A DNA stretch of 64,000 nucleotides from Cylindrotheca closterium (lineage: Eukaryota; Bacillariophyta; Bacillariophyceae; Bacillariales; Bacillariaceae): contig CAKOGP040002180.1 in NCBI GenBank assembly GCA_933822405.4, positions 7,695-71,694 of the forward strand. Direction: 5' to 3'. The notes beneath the pieces are model-generated. The model was not told where the DNA came from, did no database searches, and saw nothing but the letters and a program-made list of their open reading frames with translations. Below, piece by piece: positions 20,604 to 31,988 of the stretch (the first letter of the stretch is position 1; every line of letters begins with the position of its first letter). The translations under genes and the position numbers were made by a program.

Positions 20604-21248
20604 CTAGGAATCGAATTGATCTCCAAAGACGTCAATCAGCTCCAAAGACTGAGCTTCCGTCGAAGTACGGCTGTAGACACCTTCGAGTGCACTTACCCTT
20701 TGCCGTCCTCGATACTTGCGACGCGGTCTCCGTTTGCCACCAACTCTGATTGCGGCATTGAAATCGTCTTCGTCGTTCAGACTGACAGTAAAGGAATTAT
20801 AATGTGACGGCTCGAAATCTTCCTTTGTCTCACCGTCATCATGGCTTATGGGTTCAAACGGGCTTTCGTCCTCCAAGAAGAAACTATGGTAATTCAAGTT
20901 ATTCGAAGATGATTTTCGTCTGGGCATGGCACATGGTCTGTTATCTCCTGCTCCTCCATCTGAGGAACTCGAGAATCGATCGCTCCTGGTAGGAGGTCGG
21001 AGAGCATCTAAACATTGCTCCACTTCTTCGGCCCCGAGATCGGATGCACGATTTTTCTCAACAAGAGAGCGGAGTTTGTTATCAAAGGAACGAGGAGAAA
21101 GAAAGTCATCCTCGATGGTGATGGCAGAGATGATGCTAGAATGATAATCATCGGAAAAGCTGGCGCCTGAATTGACTGTAGGCAGGGTATCCTCAGACTT
21201 GGATGGATTGGATCCCATTGCAGTTTCGGAATGCTTTAGTATTTGCAT
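20604..21248 (-). CDS. Unknown Ser-rich acidic protein, founder of a local family
   Basis: This 214-residue protein has no signal peptide or membrane segment. It carries three stretches shared with the neighbours at 21773-21973 and 22936-23310: an N-terminal Ser-rich lead-in, the motif SAITIEDDFLS (about residues 41-51), and PCAMPRRKSS (about 105-114). The C-terminal part is not in the copies; it has an acidic region, a basic run (GGKRRPRRKYRGRQR) that could be a nuclear signal, and ends ELIDVFGDQFDS. A GTAAGT inside the frame after GRQR could be a donor, but no acceptor at a normal intron distance continues the frame. I do not recognise the family. Confidence 0.65.
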   Translation of the reverse strand: MQILKHSETAMGSNPSKSEDTLPTVNSGASFSDDYHSSIISAITIEDDFLSPRSFDNKLRSLVEKNRASDLGAEEVEQCLDALRPPTRSDRFSSSSDGGAGDNRPCAMPRRKSSSNNLNYHSFFLEDESPFEPISHDDGETKEDFEPSHYNSFTVSLNDEDDFNAAIRVGGKRRPRRKYRGRQRVSALEGVYSRTSTEAQSLELIDVFGDQFDS

Positions 21249-21772
21249 CTTGTCCTGTGAAGCTTATGGGCTTGCAAATCCAAGATTTTCTCGGCGTGAA
21301 ATATATGTTGTTTTGACTGACGGAAATGTGGCGGGGCTATTTTATTATTGATTTATTTTAAAAGGAGCATGATGATGGTGCTGTGCGCGAACATCGTCGC
21401 TGAAAGTTTCTCCAGAACTTGAATGTAATTTCATTATCTCCATGTGATTGGATGGAAACATTTCACGGTATTGTTGAGTGCACAAAAATTCGCCGTAACT
21501 CGGGCAAAAGATCAACCAGCTCTTCTCATTATTTGAACCACACTGGTGCAGTACTTGAACTCTCCACCAAACTTCGAGACACGCGGATGATAGATCTCGG
21601 AGATACCGGTACAAACGATCTCCATACGTAACCAATACAGCAGTGTTGCGCTATCACGTCTCTTCAACAAGCAACAGAACAATAATGAAGAAAAAGCAGA
21701 AGAGAGGTACCTAGTAGTACAAATACGAAGAGATTTCCCCCCGTCAAACCAAACACAGCCTAGTACCTGGTA
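21249..21772. other. Intergenic region
   Basis: No gene is visible. Near its right end the 17-bp palindrome CTAGTACCTGGTACTAG (21760-21776) overlaps the stop end of the truncated copy at 21773. A minus-strand open frame at 21345-21635 has no recognisable content. Confidence 0.45.
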
Positions 21773-21776
21773 CTAG
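21760..21776. repeat. 17-bp perfect palindrome
   Basis: CTAGTACCTGGTACTAG is symmetrical about its central T. Its 11-base core, GTACCTGGTAC, recurs in other intergenic regions at 8924 and 23699, and as GTACCAGGTAC at 46932. Confidence 0.9.
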
Positions 21777-21973
21777 CTACACCGACGATTACACTTGCTT
21801 TCTGCTTTTGTCAAATTTTGCAAAGAGTTACTAGTGACAAAGTCTTCCTCTAATATGGTAATTGCGGAAATCATACTGATGAGACTCAAGCTGCTATTTA
21901 TAGTTGCGAGGGCGCCTTCTGACTTTGAAGCAGTGTAATTGAAGGGTCTTTCGCAGCTATACTGTTTTGTCAT
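21773..21973 (-). pseudogene. Truncated copy of the 20604-21248 family
   Basis: The 66-residue open frame starts MTKQYSCERPFNYTASKSEG and includes ISAITILEEDFV, matching the intact start of 22936-23310 and the SAITIEDDFLS motif of 20604-21248. It then breaks off into unrelated sequence and lacks the PCAMPRRK motif. Upstream (22000-22300) its flank matches the flank of the 22936-23310 copy, so the pair arose by duplication of a segment of more than 600 bp. It is probably not functional, though a short protein cannot be excluded. Confidence 0.6.
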
Positions 21974-22935
21974 GATGCTGAGATGTCCAAACTTCGTCGA
22001 TTTTGGAAATTGTGAGCTCGATGTACTATCTAGAGTTCATTCGTATCCCCGGAATCCACGTACACGTGTACACATTGAGAAGCTGGAAAAGATCCGAAAG
22101 TTCCTATTTGCACGGATTGCGTTTTTTTAAAAGTAAACGTCAAGAACGGTGATATTCGTCGCCGCCAATATCAAAGTGAGGAATTTGCAATGTGGCCAAA
22201 GCCACGACGTTCAATCAACCCTGAAGAAAGCCAGTTGCATCAAGCCAAATGACCCACTTCGGGTAAATAGCTTCGCCGATTTTTTCGCATCTGAATAATG
22301 TTCTGCGACTTGTTCAAAATTCTCGAAACCCACAGCAGGTACCAGGTTCCGTACTGTACGTGTGCGAAAAGAAAACTGTTCGTTCGCCGTAATAAGAATA
22401 GTAATGACCTTTCGGTGAATCTTTTTTTTAAAAGTGAATGAATGCACGAGGCACGAGCAGCACTTTGAATACCAGGCAGTCGTCACTCTTGTAGGCTCAT
22501 GCAGGTCCGAACATATACTAGGCGGGACGGGACCTACTTACATCGATGGGTGAGTGGGTTGAAGTGGACACTTTCCTTCAACAAGCTTTTGGGACGACAG
22601 TATAACTCTTCTTCAACCAACCTTTTGAGTGAGAGGGTTGAAGCGGACCCTTTTCCTCAACCAGCAACGAGGGAATACATGTCCCGAGCAACAACAACAA
22701 ATAGCGTGTTGTAGCTGAACCAACGATTGTACTTGCTTTCTGTTCTCGTCAAAGCTCTACGATAATATTCTACTAGCTACAAAGCACGACGGTCCAAAAA
22801 CCACGGCATAGGCTAGATACTATTCATAACAATACACATTTCCATATCATAAAGTAAAGTATCCTCTAATATTACATGCCCCTTTGTCCCACAATCGTCA
22901 TTGCAACCCCCAGCCCATTTGAAAAATCAAGCCTC
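21974..22935. other. Repeat-like gene-poor stretch
   Basis: The part from 21974 to about 22300 is a diverged copy of 23311-23600. A block near 22724 (ACGATTGTACTTGCTTTCTG) resembles 21783-21802, so more of the unit was copied. Between these, 22550-22664 contains a two-unit repeat. No complete gene is seen. Confidence 0.5.
22550..22664. repeat. 36-bp direct repeat with internal dyad, two units 79 bp apart
   Basis: Units at 22550-22585 and 22629-22664 both begin GTGAG and contain GGGTTGAAG, then GGAC, then CTTCAAC or CTCAACC. Within each unit the GTTGAAG and CTTCAAC-type blocks are complementary, so each could form a hairpin. The copies differ at several bases. Confidence 0.7.
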
Positions 22936-23310
22936 TCAAAGTTGATTATCATCGACAGAAAGTTTTCGTCTTGGCATGACACAGGGTTTGGCGTCTCGTC
23001 CTCGATCCGAACAACTCGAGAAACGAGGATCACTCCTTGAAGAAGGGAGCCGAGGAGCAGCATCCAGGGAATTTCCGCTATCGCCTAACCTGGGATTCCA
23101 TATTTCGCGTGGTCGTTCCACGAAAGAAGAGTCCAACAACTGATGAAGAGGCCGAGGGGAGGGGGGAGAAGGCAGGAAGTCTTCCTCCAATATAGTAATT
23201 GCGGAAATAATTGTCATGAGGCTCGAGCTGCTGTCTGCAGTTGCGAGGATACCTTCTAACTTTGAAGTACTGTAATTGAAGGGTGTTTCGCAGTTATATT
23301 GCTTTGCCAT
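22936..23310 (-). CDS. Unknown small protein, copy of the 20604-21248 family
   Basis: The frame encodes 124 residues: MAKQYNCETPFNYSTSKLEG at the start, then SAITILEEDFLPS, a Pro-rich spacer, an Arg/Ser-rich spacer and PCVMPRRKLSVDDNQL at the end. The order of motifs matches 20604-21248, but the acidic and basic C-terminal half of that protein is missing. Spacing between the two shared motifs is similar (about 65 residues). It may be a shorter functional paralogue or a decayed copy. Flanks match those of 21773-21973. Confidence 0.5.
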   Translation of the reverse strand: MAKQYNCETPFNYSTSKLEGILATADSSSSLMTIISAITILEEDFLPSPPSPRPLHQLLDSSFVERPREIWNPRLGDSGNSLDAAPRLPSSRSDPRFSSCSDRGRDAKPCVMPRRKLSVDDNQL

Positions 23311-24674
23311 GTTGAGATATCCAAACTTTGTCGATTCTGAAAATTGTGAGCTCGATGTTTCCAGAGATCAATATTTCGCACGTGTTACTATCACACTTTT
23401 AAAAAAGTAAACATCCAGAACGGTGATATATTCGTCGCCGCGAAAGTCGAACGATTTTCTTTATCGCTACCGCTACGCACAGTACCAGGCGTACCGTACA
23501 GCGCTCTCCGACCGACCATGAAGCATCTCAAGCCAAATGACCCACGGCGGGTAAATAATTTCGCCGTTGCCTTCATGGCGCAACTGAATGACCACCCTAC
23601 CTACGGAAAAATTGAGCAGGAAAGCTTTTTGCATTCAATTTCGATGCAAGACGGTTGAACGACCAAGGAGTCTGGAACGGTGTTCTCCTGCTAACCACGT
23701 ACCTGGTACTACTGTGGGCTTGTTGCTCAAATGGCTCCAATCATGATTCGGCCGACGTACCGGAAAACCGAAACAAGAACACTTTGCGCCATGGTAATAT
23801 CCATCACACATGCGGGGGTCGTTCTTGTCATTGCACTGCACATTTATATATTGCGTATCTTGGAGCGATGAGTGAGTAAGAAGTTGCCAACGACTCTAGT
23901 TTTGGAGGTAGTATTCTGTCAGAATATAGTACCGACGAATCGCACGTCAAAGATCATATCACAACACATGTTTGGCTGTTTACCAAAATGGAAATAGTCC
24001 ACAACTAATGTAGATGGTAGCAGCTACAAAGATATGCAGGAATAACCTCACATAGCTTGGTGACGAGTACAACGACGACGACTGCTCCTGGATTGGAGGA
24101 GTTGCTGCATCCTCTATGATTTTTAAGAAAGAACCATTACCAACAACCCTTGTAGACCGTTGTTTTTGGACTGATTCAATAGTATTAAGACACTAATCGT
24201 TCAGAAGATATAAAGGGTACTTGGCTAGTGGCTGTAGTCTCTTGCCTTTTGCTATCTCGCCAAAAAAGACTGAAAAAGTGGTGTACCGGTAGATGCTCAT
24301 TCATTCGTTTTGGGGGATTTTGGTGGTTGAGCCGGCTGAGAAATAGCTAGCAATTAGTCACAACTGTGACATGTCGGACATGACCTATTAGATATAGGAA
24401 TCGTGCATGCATCTTCAAAATAATGCGAATACGACGGTTGAAAAACAAAGTGACCGTAGGAATTCCGTGTCAGTCGTACCGCTTTCAACGAGCTTCCGTC
24501 AAAGTGCGCGTTGAGAAAGATCCCCATTTTCCATCCAACAACTCAAATACGATAATCAATACCGTACCCAAGCTGTCAACAAACAGTATCAAGACAAGCA
24601 AGAGAAAGAACCAGAAAATAAGAAATATCTGAATTTTTTGATACCTACAGAATCAGTGCCAGCGCTATACAACC
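23311..24674. other. Long intergenic region
   Basis: The first 300 bases are a diverged copy of 21974-22300. GTACCTGGTAC occurs at 23699-23709. Open frames at 23655-23879 and 24423-24632 do not look like protein genes. The last 300 bases should hold the promoter and leader of the LRR gene at 24675; the leader is rich in A and C near the ATG. Confidence 0.5.
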
Positions 24675-27488
24675 ATGTCGCAACCAGAATGGATGACAAA
24701 GTACAACGAAATTGGTCAGAAAGGTGAAGAAGGTGTGACCACAATTGAAGGCGATGGTGCAATCGCAACGTCGGAAGTAGCGCCTAAGCGAGACTCCTTG
24801 AATGAATCAGCCAGTGATATGGCCAAACTTGACGTCGGGGGAGAGGACGAAGCAGCTGCTCCTGCTCCTGCTCCACCAGCTCCAGCACCAAAACCAAAAA
24901 CCGGAGGATTCTTGTTTGGTGGAGGCGGTGCTGAAAAGAAGGAGGAAGAACCCAAGGAGGAGGAGGCTGCAGAAATCAATAGTACCGACGATGATGACGA
25001 CGCCGCTGCCATGTTTGCCAGCGCTGCTAATGATCCCCCAGCCCCAGCACCTGCCGCTGAAGAAGATGATGCTGCGGCTATGTTTGCAAACGCGGCTGGC
25101 CCAGCTCCAGCACCTGCTGCTGAAGACGATGATGCTGCAGCCATGTTTGCAAGCGCTTCTGGCGATGCCCCAGCTCCGGCACCTGCCGCTGAAGACGATG
25201 ATGCCGCAGCCATGTTTGCAAACGCCGGAACTGGTGGTGATTCTAACGATGAGGTAATTGAAGAAGAAGTAGACGACGATGGCATCGAAGAAGAGGTTGT
25301 GGGAGAAGGCGGCGACGATAAAAAGGCCATTGAAGATTGGAGACGCCAACGAGGTGAAGAACCAGGCGAAGAAGGAGATGCTACGGATGCTGCTGCCGCC
25401 TATGCCTCTGCAGATGCCTCTGCTACCGAAACTGAGGCAACTCGCGAATACCCAGAGTCTCCACCTATTGACGAGAATGACAACTGGGTGCCCCAGTCAC
25501 AGTCCACAGAAGAAGTTATGGTCGACGACGATGGCAATGAAATCATCGAAGAAGACTACATCGTCGATGAGGATGGCAATGAGATTCTTGAGGAAGGCGC
25601 CGTCTTTGTCGATGAGGATGGCAACGAGATTATTGAAGAAGTGGATCAAAGTCCCATGGAAGAAGAAGTTGTGGAAGAAGAAGATAAAGTTGAAGATCGC
25701 GACCTTTCCCGTGACTTGGATATTAAGGAAACCAAGGAACCTGTCGATTTGGAAGCTCAACGTGACTTGCTTTACAAAACTCCACAAAAGGATATGAGTT
25801 TTATGAGCAAACTCCTTCCATGCTTTGTTTGTATTGCCATAATCGTGGCCGCTCTATTGGTTGCAATCTTGGTCTTCGAAGTCGATGTCGATGATAGGAA
25901 CGAGCTAACGGAATCCCCAACCCCCGCATTTCTTCCACTGGGTCCCACCAACATTGGTATCATCGATGTTGCCGAAACCACTCCTTTGTCTGCTGTCACT
26001 GGCGACTGCAACATTGGTGCCTTTCAACAACCCCACGTCATTGATCAATGCGCGTGTGGTCCCACCATCAACAAAATTGCTCCCGACGTTTTGGCTCGTT
26101 ACGAAACTCTTGTTCCTTGGGTTCGGACCATGTTTGATGACTGGGAAGAGAGTGCTAGCTCCTGTTCTCCACGCAACCAGGCTTTGGTCTGGTTTTCCAC
26201 TGGAGTCAACTTGGGAGGAGAAATTTCGGACACACGCCGCAAGGACCGTTACCTATCAGGTCTCTTGTACATCCAGCAACAAGGACAAGGATGGAACAAG
26301 AAGATGAACTGGCTTACTGAAGAGAGTCTGTGCAATTGGGAAGGTGTCTTTTGCGATGATGAAGAAAGTGTCATTGGAATTGATGTTCAAGACAACAATT
26401 TGAAGAATCAGGTACGTTTTGAAAGTAGGGAAGTCGGAGTGAATGAATCTGACCAAAACATGAACTAACATTTCTTTCTTGTACGCTAGCTAACAAATGG
26501 CATTGGCATGTACGACTTCCTTGAATTCGTTTCGTTCCGTCGCAACCAGTTGAACGGAACCATTCCTCAAGAGCTCTTTGCGAGCAGTACCCTCAAGTCC
26601 ATTGACCTCTATGACAATAGCTTTTTCGGTGAAATCCCTTCCTTTGACAACGACATTCCACTCGAGACACTCCATGTGGGAAAGAACAGCCTAAGTGGCC
26701 GCATCTATGAGAGTATTGGTAATGCCAAGTCCCTCAAGAGATTGGATCTCTCCCACAACACATTGAACGGAGAAATCCCAATGGTCCTCTTTGATCTAGC
26801 TCTCGAAGAACTTGACATCAATTCCAATTTGTTGACAGGAACCATCCACACGGAACTTGGAACTGTCACAACCTTGACCGAATTGAACATTGGAGGAAAT
26901 CCCTTCACGGGAAGTCTCCCCCTCGAAATTGGTTCATTGACCAACTTGCAAGAGTTTGTTGTCAAGGATGCACCCAACATTGATGGAAGAATCCCAGCCT
27001 CTTTCGGTTTGGCCCTTCGCAACCTCATCAAGGTGGTTATTTCTGGCACTTCCATCAATGGAAACGTTCCTGAAACCTTTGGATCCATTAGAGGTTTGGA
27101 GCACATGGAATTCAGCAAAAACCGTCTTCGTGGAGACTTGTCTCCTGAATTCGGTAACCTCTCCAACTTGAAGGTCATGGATCTCTTTGACAATGACATT
27201 GTTGGATCAATACCCACTGAATTTGGACAATTGACAAACTTGGAAGCCTTGCTCCTCGAAGACAATATGATCACTGGGGAAATTCCTTCTCAACTATCCA
27301 ACATGGGTAACTTGAAGCAATTGACGCTTCAAGGCAACAACATGAGTGGAAGATCGCCGGATGGAGTCTGCGCGTTGCGTGGATCTGGATTGAATGTCTT
27401 TGTTGTGGACTGTCCTATCCGTGTTGGTGATAGCTTTACTGGAGTGGTTTGTGATACTCCTGAATGCTGCACTAGTTGCAGGTTCTAA
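24675..27488 (+). CDS. LRR membrane protein with acidic N-terminal tail
   Basis: Exons are 24675-26411 and 26490-27488; the 78-bp intron runs from GTACGT to GCTAG, phase 0. The 911-residue product has an acidic inner domain with four repeats of about 22 residues (EDDDAAAMFANA followed by a Pro/Ala run, residues about 110-190) and three VDEDGNEIIEE repeats (about 280-325). One membrane segment lies at about 378-400 (LPCFVCIAIIVAALLVAILVF). An outer cap domain follows with Cys pairs and the WEGVFCDD motif typical of LRR N-caps, then about ten plant-type LRRs (consensus LxxLxLxxNxLxGxIP), and a C-terminal Cys cap ending ECCTSC. The Cys and N-glycosylation context fit an outer position. It lacks a kinase, so it would need a partner to signal. 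A tandem paralogue follows at 28060. Confidence 0.9.
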
Positions 27489-28059
27489 AACCTGAAATGA
27501 AAATAAAAAGACTATGGGGCTGTGTGCTTGTAGCAGCAGTGGCTAGATGTTAACAAATGTACTAAAATGGTGATTCATACTTATAAGCGTGTTATGGTAG
27601 GCTTCGCAGCTTTTGGATTGGTCTCCATCTCCATCCTAACAAATATCGTTCAAATCGGATAGGGGGGAATATCACGCGTTTCGTTTTTGGGGGTCAAATA
27701 TCGTGCGTTTCGATAATTCGGAAGTTGAAATTCAACGGATGGAAATCCAGTTCGCGCACTCTTTCACCTAAATTTGATACGGAAGGTGTCACTCGGAATT
27801 TTGTTGTGTCGTGTACTACACCATACCCATAAGTAAATCTTGTCAAGCGAGCGTGTGCACCATTTCTCAACGTGCACCTTGTTTCAACAGACGCTTCTTG
27901 CACCTCCACGCCTCAACTTCGAGTGGCAATTGAACGAAGTAGCGGCAATAACAACAACAATTACAAGGATCACTACCAGCAATAACGTAGTTACTATCAA
28001 CAGTTGGGAATTAGATTGAGAGCAGAACGAATAGAACTCTATCAAAACAAAAAAACATC
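27489..28059. other. Intergenic region between the LRR genes
   Basis: I see no gene here. The stretch separates the two tandem LRR genes and should contain the promoter of the second. A minus-strand open frame at 27694-27909 has no recognisable content. Confidence 0.5.
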
Positions 28060-30118
28060 ATGGACCAAGAAAAGAAAGAATCCGAACACGAAGAGATGGA
28101 AGAAGAAGTTGTTGAAGATGGAGATTCTGTCATAGAAGAAGAAGTGATGGACGACGATGTGGAATATGAGGAAGTGGAGGAGGAGCCTTATGTAGAAGAA
28201 GAGTATGTAGAAGAAGAGTATGACGAAGACGGTGAAGGTACTTCAGAAAATCCCATTGCCATTGAAGAGACAGCTACTGACGACGATGGAGCCAATGAAG
28301 ATGCAGACAACGCTGATGGTGGAGACGATGCACAAGAAGTGTCATCGCAACAAGGTGATGAAGAACAAGGCTTGATACAAGATAGTGACCAGGCACGGGA
28401 CCTTGATGAAAAGTTTGTGGCGCCAAGGAATCCACCAAAGAGTTCCGGTCTCTACTGGATCATCTGCCTCTTGATCCTTGCCTTGCTCGGAGGCATGGCC
28501 GGTCTAGGTTATGAACTCACCAAAGAAGAAGGCAATAAAAGCAGGAGCATAGACCTTTCCTCCACCACGCCCACAAATCCCCCTACCATTGCCACTGTAT
28601 CCAACTTTGATGCCATCCAAGGCAATTGTGACAACTACGAGAGTCTGACCACTCCGCATCCTTATGATCAGTGTGCCTGCGCAGAATCGATCAATAATAT
28701 CCCAGATGACATTGCATCGCGATACAACTATCTCTTGTCAGCTTTTGTTGGCTCTCTATACGGTGAAGGTGACTGGCTCGCGGAGGATGCTTCTAGTTGT
28801 TTGCCTGAAAATCAAGCTCTTGTTTGGTTGTCTACCGCTGAAAACAGCCTCTTTTCGGAAGCGGAGCAACAGGAGCGCTTCGCTCTGGCTACCTTCTTCT
28901 CTGCTACTCAAGGGATGCAATGGACTGACAAGCAATCGTGGATGTCCAGCTTCGACTCCTGTGCTTGGTTTGGAGTCGAATGTGACGGCACATCTGCAGC
29001 AGTAATTAGCTTGGAAAACAACCGAATGAAGGGAACGGTGAGAATTTGTGCTTGCATTCTAAATCAACACAATCGTTCGAATCACAACTCTAACACCCCC
29101 AATTTGCTTCTTCCCACAGTTCCCACCAGAGATGGGTCTTCTGTCAGGATTGCGAGACGTCTATCTCACAAGAAACGAACTTGAAGGTCCTATTCCCGAG
29201 TCACTCTTCCTGATCCCTGACATTCAAATGGTTGACTTCAGCTTCAACAAGTTGACTGGTCCCGTTCCGCCAACTGTTGGTGATGCCAAGAAGCTCATCC
29301 ACTTGAACTTGGAGAGCAACTTTCTCAGCGGTCTCATTTCCAAACGCATTGGAGAGGCTGAACTCCTCGTCTTCCTCGAACTTGGAGGAAATGAGTTGGA
29401 AGGCTCTGTACCTGTTGAGTTCTACCAATTGTCGAGATTGGAAATGCTCGATCTTAAGGGCAACCAGTTGACGGGAACCATTTCCACCGAGATTTCGAGA
29501 CTCTTCAAGTTGACAAGTCTAGGCTTGGGTCCTAACGAGTTCACCGGCTCTATCCCCACAGAGGTGGGTGACTTGCTACAATTGACGAGTCTGACCATTC
29601 GACGAGTGCCCTTCACCGGCAAGCTTCCCGATGAGATTGCTCAAAGGCTTACCAACTTGGTGGACTTGACCATTGTTGACACTGGTGTCAACGGTTTGCT
29701 CGATCCAGTCTACACCACCATGACAAGTTTGACATCGCTTGACTTGAGTAACAACATGTTGCGAGGAGCATTGCCACCGGAACTTGGAACCATGACCAAA
29801 TTGGAAAAATTGTTGCTCACGGGAAATCTCTTTGATCAGACGATCCCAAGTCAGTTGGGACGAATGAAAGCTTTGAAGGATTTGAGATTGAATGATAACC
29901 AATTCGAAGGAAGTATTCCAGTGCAACTGGGTGATTTGTTAGCTTTGGAGGTTCTTACTTTGGACGAGAACAATTTGGTTGATCGATTAGTGGGTGGTGT
30001 GTGTGAGCTTCGAAGCAAAAAGCTCACAACTTTGATCGTGGACTGCGCAGCACAAGACGGACCACAGTTGACAGGAGTTATCTGTGCCGTTCCCGACTGC
30101 TGCACTACATGCTTGTAA
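28060..30118 (+). CDS. LRR membrane protein with acidic N-terminal tail (paralogue)
   Basis: Exons are 28060-29037 and 29120-30118; the 82-bp intron has GTGAGA and CCACAG, phase 0. The product is 658 residues. The inner tail (1-125) is very acidic, with many Glu-rich blocks such as EEVEEEPYVEEEYVEEEY. One membrane segment is at about 130-150 (LYWIICLLILALLGGMAGLGY). The outer region repeats the plan of the preceding gene: a Cys-containing cap with DQCACAESINNIPDDIASRY and AWFGVECDG, about ten LRRs and a C-terminal cap ending DCCTTCL. The intron sits at the same place, just before the LRR array, and the second exon has the same length (999 bp) in both genes, so they are tandem duplicates whose inner tails have diverged freely. 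Confidence 0.9.
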
Positions 30119-30494
30119 GATATTGGCCCGATGTATAATCTACATTGAATCAGGTTGGTACCTGTTTCGTCTGCTATCGGACCATTGGGGTTGGTGGATA
30201 ACGTCAATGAAGTCTCCGCACACATCACAAACATATTTTCATTTCCTGTAATAACTAAGTAGTGATTTAATTGTTAAGAATTTTAAATTGCTTAGAATAG
30301 TGATATTACTAGGGCGGGGGCAGGAGTATAGTATTGGGCTTTCGGTAGGTGGCACATCAAATTGTAGATGCCAATTCGTGGAGCTATATTAGTCTCAAAT
30401 ATCAAAGATGACTCAGTCGGAAAATGCGATGAGCAACAACAACAATAAAGACCATGAGACAACACAACACCACAAAATAGCAAGAGAAGGAATC
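30119..30494. other. Intergenic region and possible leader
   Basis: No gene seen apart from an in-frame N-terminal extension of the next gene that starts at 30408. The extension (polar, Asn-rich) would block signal-peptide function, so it is more likely untranslated. Confidence 0.5.
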
Positions 30495-31885
30495 ATGAGG
30501 TTTCTAGTGACAGAATCTCTCATTGCGGGCTTCTTGCTGGTCTCGTCAACTGAGGCATTCAACGCGCAATTGGGAGTAACCTCGCTTTCGCCACAAACAA
30601 CAACAACGAGTCTTCAAGCGACAAAAACTGACGAACTTGCCATTCAGAAAGCGAAATTATTCAAGCTGCTCGGGACAAAACCATCGACAGACAATGTGTT
30701 GGAAGATCCTGTTACCAAGGAACCAATCGAGATATCGGCCTCTGGTGCTCTGCTTGGAGGTGACTCTCGAAGCAGAGTTCCATACACCGTGAAATCTGCC
30801 AGCAACTCATTCAAAGGGAGCTCGGACAGCTTCATCGACTTGCTCGAGCCAGCCACGGAAGGGGAAAACACTTCATCCAGCTCCTCATCGTCTCCACTGA
30901 ACGACTTTCTGCAGAGGGCGTCGCCCTACGTCCCAGTTCCACTGAGAGGTCCCTTGGCATCTCTGACGGATGGAGAGTACATTCCCATGGTATGTTCTGA
31001 CTTTCTTGCTTTCGATCTTTTGCGTGTAAGAAAGACTTACAAAACTTCTTAACTTTTTTCTTCCTGATTGAACCCATCGATATAGAGAGACTTGTTCACA
31101 AGTCCAGCCGTTTCCTTCGCATATGAGAGAGGTTGGCGACAAGGTTTCGCCCAAGCTGGATTCCCTGGACCTGACATCGAAGCTGAAATGGCCATGGATT
31201 ACTTTGCACCTGTAGCAGCAGTTGCCCCTGGTGGCTTTTCAAAGTCTGTGATTGTTGATATGAGTTGTGCCACTGGTGAGTAAATGACATACTTGTCAGT
31301 CAACTCGCGACAGGGACAAGGTTTCCTGAGAATCAAATCCTTTTGCGTCATCGTATCCCATCTAATGATTGTCTTCGTCGCGCTGTTGCAGGTTTGTTCA
31401 CTCGTCGGTTTGCCTCTACTGATCGATATGGACGTGTCTTGGGTTGTGACTATTCCGAATCCATGCTGACCGAAGCCAGAAGACGCATCAAAGAACAACG
31501 GTCCTTGGCCAAGTTGAAAACCACCAAGTTGGATTTGGTGCGATTGGATGTGGGCCAGATCCCAATGCGAAATGAATCCATTGATTGCCTTCATGCTGGC
31601 GCTGCCATGCATTGCTGGCCTGACTTGGACTCCGCCTTTACTGAGATTTACCGAGTGTTGAAGCCAGGAGGTCGATACTTTGGTACCACTTTCTTGTCAA
31701 GCTACTTTGCGACACTTAGTTCCATGGATGGGCAGGGAAGCAATGTGCCATCTCAACAAGCCTTCCAATATTTCGAATCGGTTGACTCATTGGAAGCACT
31801 TGTGGCAAAGGGTGGGTTTGACAGAAGCAAAATCCAAATTGAAGTTTTGGGAAATGCCTGCGCTGTGATTCGAGCTGAAAAGTAG
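30495..31885 (+). CDS. Plastid UbiE-type SAM methyltransferase
   Basis: Exons are 30495-30989, 31086-31275 and 31392-31885; introns have GTATGT...ATAG and GTGAGT...GCAG, and the second is phase 1. The product is 392 residues from this ATG. An earlier in-frame ATG at 30408 would add 29 polar residues before the leader. The leader MRFLVTESLIAGFLLVSSTEAF has a signal peptide and an A-F junction, the diatom plastid signature. The body carries FTSPAVSFAYERGWRQGFAQAGFPGP, then the SAM-binding motif VDMSCATGLFTR, CDYSESML, and HAGAAMHCWPD with LKPGGRYFGTTF. This order matches the plant chloroplast methyltransferases related to UbiE/COQ5 and to At1g78140 of Arabidopsis as I recall it. The substrate is unknown; a plastid quinone or lipid is possible. 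Confidence 0.88.
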
Positions 31886-31988
31886 GCAGCTGGACTTTGA
31901 ACGTAGTATAAACCAATACTAGTAATAGAAGTACACTTCTTAATTATAGAGCAATAAATTATCGATTGATTGATTCCAGTCTTGTGAA

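Noticed and set aside
20655..20690. 26-bp mini-intron with GTAAGT and CTACAG in the 20604-21248 gene
   Set aside because: Too short for spliceosomal splicing, and the frame is open through it.
25497..25787. Minus-strand frame rich in Phe and Asp opposite the acidic tail of the LRR gene
   Set aside because: It mirrors the Asp/Glu repeats on the plus strand.
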